Below are positions 15,164 to 19,630 of a DNA stretch of 19,630 bases, piece after piece. Position 1 is the first letter of the stretch; each line of letters opens with the position of its first letter. This DNA is from Flavobacteriaceae bacterium (lineage in GTDB: Bacteria; Bacteroidota; Bacteroidia; Flavobacteriales; Flavobacteriaceae). Both the position numbers and the translations under genes were made by a program. The notes under the pieces are model-generated. The model was not told the DNA's origin. It was given only the letters and a program-made list of their open reading frames with translations, and did not search any database. The stretch covers positions 1 to 19,630 of the forward strand of contig JAQWYU010000064.1 in NCBI GenBank assembly GCA_029253805.1. The letters are read 5' to 3'.

Positions 15164-15720
15164 TTGTTTAATTTTTTAGATAAAATTATCTCGGCCAATA
15201 GCTTTTTTGCTCTTAGTAGTTTTATTTTCACATTATTTACCGGTGCTTTAATTTCTTTCGAAATTTCAATGTAAGACAGTTCTTGAAAATAACGTAAGTT
15301 TATGACCTGCTGATAGTGTGGTTTTAATTTCTTGATATCCTTTAATAATTCTGCTAAGTTTTGCTTTTTTATTAGCTTGTCTTCAGGGGAAGGAGCTTCA
15401 TCCATAATCCAGTAAAGCCGATCCTGATCTTCCTCAGAGGTTTGATTACGAAAAGATATCTTTTGTTTACGTAAGCTATCAGAATGTGTATTTTTGGCAA
15501 TCGTAATTAGCCAAGTTTTGAATTTGAATTTGTTATCAAATGTTTTAATTTTTTCAAAGGCTTTTGAAAATGTCTGAATAGTTATATCTTCAGTGTCATT
15601 TTCATTATTTAAACGTTTAATTAAAAATCCATAAACATCGTTCCAAAAAGTATGTAATAATACATTAAAGGCAATTTGATCATTTTGCTTGGCTTTTTGA
15701 ATTACATCATTTATTTCCAA
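15160..15720 (-). CDS. RNA polymerase sigma-70 family factor, ECF-like
   Basis: This 186-residue protein has sigma region 2 (about 15-85), with the region 2.2-2.4 stretch NDTEDITIQTFSKAFEKI followed by FKFKTWLITIAKNTHSDSLRKQK. Sigma region 4 (about 120-180) has the helix-turn-helix LSYIEISKEIKAPVNNVKIKLLRAKKLL. There is no region 1 or 3, as in ECF factors. No anti-sigma gene follows; instead the Nramp-type gene overlaps its stop. The first codon is a TTG at 15720-15718. A stop lies five codons upstream and the next in-frame Met is far inside, so a non-ATG start is forced. I see no TAnnTTTG box upstream. Confidence 0.88.
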   Translation of the reverse strand: MEINDVIQKAKQNDQIAFNVLLHTFWNDVYGFLIKRLNNENDTEDITIQTFSKAFEKIKTFDNKFKFKTWLITIAKNTHSDSLRKQKISFRNQTSEEDQDRLYWIMDEAPSPEDKLIKKQNLAELLKDIKKLKPHYQQVINLRYFQELSYIEISKEIKAPVNNVKIKLLRAKKLLAEIILSKKLNK

Positions 15721-15783
15721 AAGAGTAAATTTTTAAGAGCTAAAATTAAGTTGTCAAATGAGTTTAAGCTTTATTAGTTATTT

Positions 15784-15987
15784 CTAATTATGTTGAGGTT
15801 CTGAACAGTTTGTATATTGTTCAGGCGTTTTCCCACAAAATCCACACGCTTCTCCATCTTTATTTAGCATCGGATTTTGACTTGCGCAAGTTCCTGCAAA
15901 TTCACCGTTTTTTTTTGCCCATAATTTTATACATATACCAGCTACAGCAATGCCTAAAATTGCGAGTGTAATTAATAATAATATCAT
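15784..15987 (-). CDS. Small Cys-rich single-pass membrane protein
   Basis: This 67-residue protein has one N-terminal membrane helix (about 2-22, MILLLITLAILGIAVAGICI). A short tail follows with cysteines at 34, 48, 51 and 61 in the pattern C-x13-CxxC-x9-C (GTCASQ, ACGFCG, TNCSE). The layout of membrane helix followed by a small cysteine cluster recalls NqrM (DUF539), which helps iron insertion into the Na+-NADH:quinone reductase. I cannot show homology, and no nqr genes are in the window. The start is an ATG at 15987, behind a TATCTTTG box. A role in metal or redox handling is a guess. The gene stands alone between murB and the sigma factor gene. Confidence 0.72.
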   Translation of the reverse strand: MILLLITLAILGIAVAGICIKLWAKKNGEFAGTCASQNPMLNKDGEACGFCGKTPEQYTNCSEPQHN

Positions 15988-15997
15988 CTTTTTTTTT

Positions 15998-16005
15998 CAA
16001 AGATA
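15998..16005 (-). promoter_or_regulatory. Possible -7 box (TATCTTTG) before the small Cys-rich gene
   Basis: On the minus strand TATCTTTG fits TAnnTTTG and ends ten bases before the ATG. The eight bases are identical to the lipA box. No TTG is found at the right distance. Confidence 0.4.
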
Positions 16006-16086
16006 CACTTTTCAACATAAGCTAAAAAACCTATATAATTATGTTCTAGTGAGAAAAGAACAAAATATAGTAGAAAAGAAAACTAC

Positions 16087-17097
16087 CTACAAAATATTTA
16101 CTTCGCTCTCTAACACAATGTCAAAAATAATTAAAATAGCTTCTTGTATTTTTTTTGAAAGTTCAAGTATATCTTTTCCTGAAGCATTTCCATAATTTAC
16201 TAATACAAGTGCTTGTTTATCATGAACTCCATAGTTCCCTATTCTTTTACCTTTAAACCCAGCAACCTCAATTAGCCATCCAGCTGGAACTTTCACTGAA
16301 CTTTCTGTGAATTTATAATGGGGTATTTTTGGAAATTTATTTGTTAAAACTTTAAAACGCTCAATAGAAATTATAGGGTTTTTGAAAAAACTCCCACTAT
16401 TCCCAATGATTTTGGGATTTGGTAGTTTTGAATTCCTGATTGAAATAACTGCTTTTGAAATATCTTGAATGGTTGGATTATTAATTCTAACATTTTTTAG
16501 TTCATTCTCGATTGTTCCATAGTTTTTTTTAAGTTTGTGATGTAAGGTACTTAATTCAAATATCACAGAAGTAATAATGTATTTATCTTTCAATTCTTCT
16601 TTAAAAATAGAATTTCTGTAACCAAAATTACAATCATCTTTTACAAAAGTACGTTGTTCTTGAGTTTTAATATCCATCGCTTCACAGCTGATAAACACGT
16701 CTTTTAATTCAACTCCATAAGCACCAATATTTTGAATAGGAGCTGTACCTACATTTCCAGGAATTAACGATAAGTTTTCAATCCCACCATAGTTTTTTTT
16801 AAGACTCCAACTTACAAAATCGTGCCAGTTTTCACCAGCTGCAACTTTAACTCTAATATTATTCTTGAAAATTGAAACAACTTCAATTCCTTTAATGTTA
16901 ATGTGTAGAACTAATGCGTCTGGATCCTCTGTAAGTAACATATTACTACCTCCGCCAAGAACTAGTAAATTAGATGAATTTATTGCTAATACTTTAGCTA
17001 AATCTAGTTCAGATTCGACAGAAACAAATTCTTTTGCTTTCACATCCATTCCAAATGTATTTAAATGTTTGAGCGATATATTTTTTTTAATCAACAT
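16087..17097 (-). CDS. murB: UDP-N-acetylenolpyruvoylglucosamine reductase MurB
   Basis: This 336-residue FAD enzyme reduces UDP-GlcNAc-enolpyruvate to UDP-MurNAc in peptidoglycan synthesis, in the cytoplasm. FAD-binding motifs are LNTFGMDVKA (12-21), LVLGGGSNML (45-54) and SLIPGNVGTAPIQNIGAYG (110-128). The proton-donor serine lies in GNSGSFFKNP (Ser236), and the C-terminal catalytic glutamate is probably Glu332 (LESEV). A GYRNSIFK stretch (159-166) marks the long type I form, as in E. coli. The ATG overlaps the end of the aminotransferase gene by seven bases, so the two form an operon. No convincing terminator is seen between murB and the small gene downstream. Confidence 0.96.
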   Translation of the reverse strand: MLIKKNISLKHLNTFGMDVKAKEFVSVESELDLAKVLAINSSNLLVLGGGSNMLLTEDPDALVLHINIKGIEVVSIFKNNIRVKVAAGENWHDFVSWSLKKNYGGIENLSLIPGNVGTAPIQNIGAYGVELKDVFISCEAMDIKTQEQRTFVKDDCNFGYRNSIFKEELKDKYIITSVIFELSTLHHKLKKNYGTIENELKNVRINNPTIQDISKAVISIRNSKLPNPKIIGNSGSFFKNPIISIERFKVLTNKFPKIPHYKFTESSVKVPAGWLIEVAGFKGKRIGNYGVHDKQALVLVNYGNASGKDILELSKKIQEAILIIFDIVLESEVNIL

Positions 17098-18287
17098 TGA
17101 GAGTTATATTCAGTGATTGCTGCTTTTAAAATAGCTACTGAGGTTTTTAAATCTTCTTTATTTAAAACATACGCAATACGAACTTGATTTTTCCCAAGTC
17201 CTTTAGTTGAGTAAAAGCCAGCTGCTGGAGCCACCATTATGGTTTGGTTGTTTAGTCTAAATTTTTCTAGCATCCACTGTGCGAAATCATCAGTGTCGGA
17301 AACAGGTAGTTCAGCAATACAATAAAAAGCACCGTTCGGGATTGCAACTATTACTCCGTCAATTTTATTAAGTTCTTCCACTAATATATTTCTCCGCTTA
17401 ACATACTCGTTGATAACTTCATTGAAGTAATTTGTAGGAGTTTCTAATGCTGCTTCACTAGCAATCAATCCATAAGTTGGAGGAGATAATCTAGCTTGAG
17501 CAAACTTTAGGGCAGTATTAAGTACTGATTTGTTTCTTGTTACTATACACCCAATTCTTGCGCCACACATGCTGTATCTTTTAGAAACAGAGTCAATTAT
17601 TATTGCGTTGGACTCAATACCTTCCTGCTGCATAATAGAAAAGTGTTCAAGGCCATCATAAGTAAATTCACGATAAACTTCGTCAGCAATTAGAAATAGA
17701 TCATGTTTTTTAACTAGAATCGCTAATTCTCTTATCTCATCCTTACTGTAGAGATACCCTGTTGGATTTCCTGGATTACAAATTAATATTGCTTTTGTTT
17801 TTGGTGTTATCAATGCTTCAAAATTAGAAATAGATGGTAATGAAAAATTAGAATCAATTTCAGAAAGAATAGGTATTACTGTCACTCCTTGAGCTATAGA
17901 AAATCCATTGTAATTTGCATAAAAAGGTTCAGGAATAATTACTTCGTCTCCCAAGTCCATAATACTGCCAAAAGTAAACAGAAGTGCCTCACTTCCACCT
18001 GTAGTAATTATTATGTTGTCAGCATCTATCTCGATGTCATTTCTTCTATAGTATTGTGAAAGTTTTCTGCGATAAGTTTCTGATCCTTCAGAGCGGCTAT
18101 ACTTTAAAACATCTAAATTTGAATTTTTAATTGCATTGAGTGCAATTTTAGGAGTTTTTATATCAGGTTGACCAATGTTCAAGTGAAATACTTTGACACC
18201 TTCTTTTTTAGCTTTCTCTGCGTATGGCACAAGTTTACGGATCGGTGATAGAGGCATCGCAACCCCTTTTTTAGAAATGTTTGGCAT
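17091..18287 (-). CDS. PLP-dependent aminotransferase, class I/II (aspartate aminotransferase-like)
   Basis: This 398-residue fold-type I aminotransferase has the usual motifs: NIGQPD (37-42), TTGGSEAL (95-102) for cofactor phosphate binding, and NPGNPTG (171-177). ADEVYREF (201-208), the PLP lysine motif SVSKRYSMCGARIG with Lys236, and a C-terminal NQVRIAYV with the carboxylate-binding Arg follow. It resembles aspartate/aromatic-type aminotransferases of subgroup I-gamma, but the amino donor cannot be fixed from sequence. It starts MPNISKKG at the ATG at 18287; the internal MPLSPIRKL is a less likely start because the KG segment before it is typical of relatives. It is the first gene of a pair with murB, with no evident metabolic link. 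Confidence 0.92.
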   Translation of the reverse strand: MPNISKKGVAMPLSPIRKLVPYAEKAKKEGVKVFHLNIGQPDIKTPKIALNAIKNSNLDVLKYSRSEGSETYRRKLSQYYRRNDIEIDADNIIITTGGSEALLFTFGSIMDLGDEVIIPEPFYANYNGFSIAQGVTVIPILSEIDSNFSLPSISNFEALITPKTKAILICNPGNPTGYLYSKDEIRELAILVKKHDLFLIADEVYREFTYDGLEHFSIMQQEGIESNAIIIDSVSKRYSMCGARIGCIVTRNKSVLNTALKFAQARLSPPTYGLIASEAALETPTNYFNEVINEYVKRRNILVEELNKIDGVIVAIPNGAFYCIAELPVSDTDDFAQWMLEKFRLNNQTIMVAPAAGFYSTKGLGKNQVRIAYVLNKEDLKTSVAILKAAITEYNSQC

Positions 18288-18307
18288 GTTTCAAAAGCTA
18301 TTGTTCG

Positions 18308-18315
18308 CAAATTTA
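18308..18315 (-). promoter_or_regulatory. Possible -7 box (TAAATTTG) before the aminotransferase-murB pair
   Basis: On the minus strand TAAATTTG fits TAnnTTTG and ends 20 bases before the ATG. The nearest TTG upstream is only 14 bases away, which is short for a -33 element. Confidence 0.35.
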
Positions 18316-18433
18316 TCTTAAAGTTAGTACAAAATAAAATGCTTTAGTTAAATTTTTAAATAATTAGATTTAAAATTATTGTAAAGCAAAGATCTATGTA
18401 TTAATTTATAAATAATTTAAAAATTCTCGCTCA

Positions 18434-18469
18434 AACAAAAAAAGCACCCTAAGGGTGCCTTTTTTGTTT
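18434..18469 (-). terminator. Rho-independent terminator after the DUF1573 gene
   Basis: GCACCC (18444-18449) and GGGTGC (18453-18458) form a GC-rich stem with a TAA loop, flanked by A-runs on the left and T-runs on the right. The near-symmetry would let it work on both strands. On the minus strand it lies about 15 bases after the stop of the DUF1573 gene. The rest of the 18288-18483 gap is AT-rich and, apart from the -7 box, shows nothing further. Confidence 0.85.
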
Positions 18470-18483
18470 CAATATTGTGTTGG

Positions 18484-18909
18484 TTATTTTTCTAATATAC
18501 TTTTATCTTTGTCCCCAATTACAGTTGATTTTCTAGAATTAATCACAGTTCCTTTTATTTTTAAAGCCACGGTTGGAGTTTCTGCATTTGATGTTACTGT
18601 AATTGTTTTTCGAATGGGATTTACACGGTTAGTATCATATTTAACTTCAATTTCTCCACTTTTTCCCGGCATAATCGGAGCTGTTGGTTTTTTAGGAACA
18701 GTACATCCACAACTGGATTTTACATTTGAAACAATTAAAGGTGCATTTCCAGTATTCTTAAATTTGAAAACACGAACTCCATTAGATCCTTTCTCAATTG
18801 TTCCATAATCAATTGTTTGAGATTCGAATTCTATTTTTGCAATTTTTTCTTGAGCGTTAATAGGAATACTTAGAAAACATATTAATAATAGTGTTAAAAT
18901 ATTTTTCAT
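18484..18909 (-). CDS. Secreted DUF1573 domain protein
   Basis: This 141-residue protein has a clear signal peptide with a probable cut after INA (about residue 19, before QEKIAKIEF). The mature part is one DUF1573 beta-sandwich (about 25-125). It shows the family hallmarks IDYGTIEKG (33-41), FKNTGNAPLIVSNVKSSCGCT (50-70, Cys67 and Cys69), and PGKSGEIEVKYD. These domains are Ig/ASPM-SPD-2-Hydin-like and common in Bacteroidetes exported proteins. The function is unknown. It is divergent from valS, with 140 bases between. I find no clear TAnnTTTG box for it, and it ends at a strong terminator. Confidence 0.9.
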   Translation of the reverse strand: MKNILTLLLICFLSIPINAQEKIAKIEFESQTIDYGTIEKGSNGVRVFKFKNTGNAPLIVSNVKSSCGCTVPKKPTAPIMPGKSGEIEVKYDTNRVNPIRKTITVTSNAETPTVALKIKGTVINSRKSTVIGDKDKSILEK

Positions 18910-19049
18910 GACATTATTTTTAATTAAAAGTAAATTTAGATACTTTTTTCAAATTACAAAAATGTAATCATATAAATTAAATTAATAATTTCAAAGAAAA
19001 TAAAATATAAGTACTTTTACCGCCTAACAACTACAAACAAATTTATAGC

Positions 19050-19630
19050 ATGTCTATTCCTTCAAATTATGACGCATTAGCTGTCGAAAAAAAATGGTAC
19101 GACTATTGGGTGGCCAATAAGTATTTCCATTCGGTTCCTGATTCTAGAGAGCCCTACACTATAGTCATTCCTCCTCCAAACGTAACAGGTATTTTACACA
19201 TGGGTCATATGCTTAATAATACTATTCAAGATGTTTTAGTTCGCCGTGCACGCCTAGAAGGAAAAAATGCTTGCTGGGTCCCTGGAACTGATCATGCGTC
19301 GATTGCCACCGAAGCTAAAGTTGTTGCAAGGCTAAAGGAACAAGACATAAATAAAAATGATTTATCAAGAGATGAATTCTTAAAACATGCTTGGAACTGG
19401 ACTGATGAGTATGGAGGAGTTATTCTAGAACAGCTAAAAAAAATTGGATGTTCTTGTGATTGGAATCGAACTAAATTTACTTTAGATGATGATATGAGCG
19501 AATCAGTAACAAAAGTTTTTATTGATTTATATAATCAAGGATTGATTTACAGAGGTTTCAGGATGGTTAACTGGGATCCAAAGGCTCAAACAACTCTGTC
19601 TGAAGAAGAAGTTATATTTGAAGAGCGACT
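19050..19630 (+). CDS. valS: Valyl-tRNA synthetase, 5' part
   Basis: The first 193 codons of a class Ia aminoacyl-tRNA synthetase that charges tRNA-Val; the remainder lies beyond the right edge. Motifs seen are [15 protein letters not shown] with the HIGH-type signature HMGH (50-53), and [17 protein letters not shown] (about 75-91). The GTDHA and IATE stretches are typical of ValRS rather than IleRS or Leu[20 protein letters not shown] begins the run into the editing domain. The start is the ATG at 19050 ([17 protein letters not shown]), which matches the usual N-terminus. The 140-base upstream region (18910-19049) is AT-rich. It holds no exact TAnnTTTG match and no T-box-like leader that I can see. 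Confidence 0.96.
   Translation, partial: MSIPSNYDALAVEKKWYDYWVANKYFHSVPDSREPYTIVIPPPNVTGILHMGHMLNNTIQDVLVRRARLEGKNACWVPGTDHASIATEAKVVARLKEQDINKNDLSRDEFLKHAWNWTDEYGGVILEQLKKIGCSCDWNRTKFTLDDDMSESVTKVFIDLYNQGLIYRGFRMVNWDPKAQTTLSEEEVIFEER

Noticed and set aside
16060..16086. Possible weak hairpin after murB (GTAG...CTAC)
   Set aside because: Only four or five AT-rich pairs with a nine-base loop and no clear T tract; not enough for a terminator call.
18910..19049. Possible T-box or other leader RNA before valS
   Set aside because: The 140 bases are plain AT-rich sequence with no stem, specifier loop or terminator, and T-box control is not expected in this phylum.

Overview
The window comes from an AT-rich genome of the Bacteroidetes, most probably a member of the Flavobacteriia. 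The signs are the protein signatures (TatA, Nif3 and DUF1573 types), the near absence of Shine-Dalgarno sequences, and repeated TAnnTTTG -7 boxes just upstream of start codons. Genes are tightly packed and mostly on the minus strand. I see no tRNA, rRNA, CRISPR array, insertion sequence or phage gene. No stretch over 300 bases lacks a gene.

Layout: a peptidase E gene runs off the left edge (1-494, minus). It is divergent from a secreted carboxypeptidase-regulatory-like protein (545-1333, plus) and a TatA gene (1379-1663, plus). The core, 1667-9271 on the minus strand, is an eight-gene kynurenine operon. In transcription order it holds kynureninase, kynurenine 3-monooxygenase, a RidA-family protein (likely 2-aminomuconate deaminase), 2-aminomuconate semialdehyde dehydrogenase, an atypical SDR protein, 3-hydroxyanthranilate 3,4-dioxygenase, ACMS decarboxylase and an O-methyltransferase. 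Together they would take kynurenine through 3-hydroxykynurenine, 3-hydroxyanthranilate, aminocarboxymuconate semialdehyde and aminomuconate semialdehyde to 2-aminomuconate and its deaminated product. This is the degradative branch rather than the quinolinate/NAD branch. Tryptophan 2,3-dioxygenase, the formamidase and the enzymes below 2-aminomuconate are not in the window.

Upstream of the operon lie a lipoprotein MsrA (9348-9998), then a Nif3-family gene followed by a coiled-coil zinc-ribbon-family gene whose ribbon cysteines are all replaced (10106-11982). lpxK (12028-13041, plus) converges with lipA (13034-13909, minus). Next, on the minus strand, come an ECF-like sigma factor coupled to a divergent Nramp-type transporter (13955-15720), a small Cys-rich membrane protein (15784-15987), an aminotransferase-murB pair (16087-18287) and a DUF1573 secreted protein (18484-18909). 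The right edge holds the start of valS (19050 onward, plus).

Most genes are ordinary housekeeping. The points worth a second look are the kynurenine operon with its SDR lacking the YxxxK dyad, the sigma-Nramp pair with TTG and GTG starts and a transporter lacking the DPGN motif, the cysteine-less zinc ribbon, and the small Cys-rich membrane protein.
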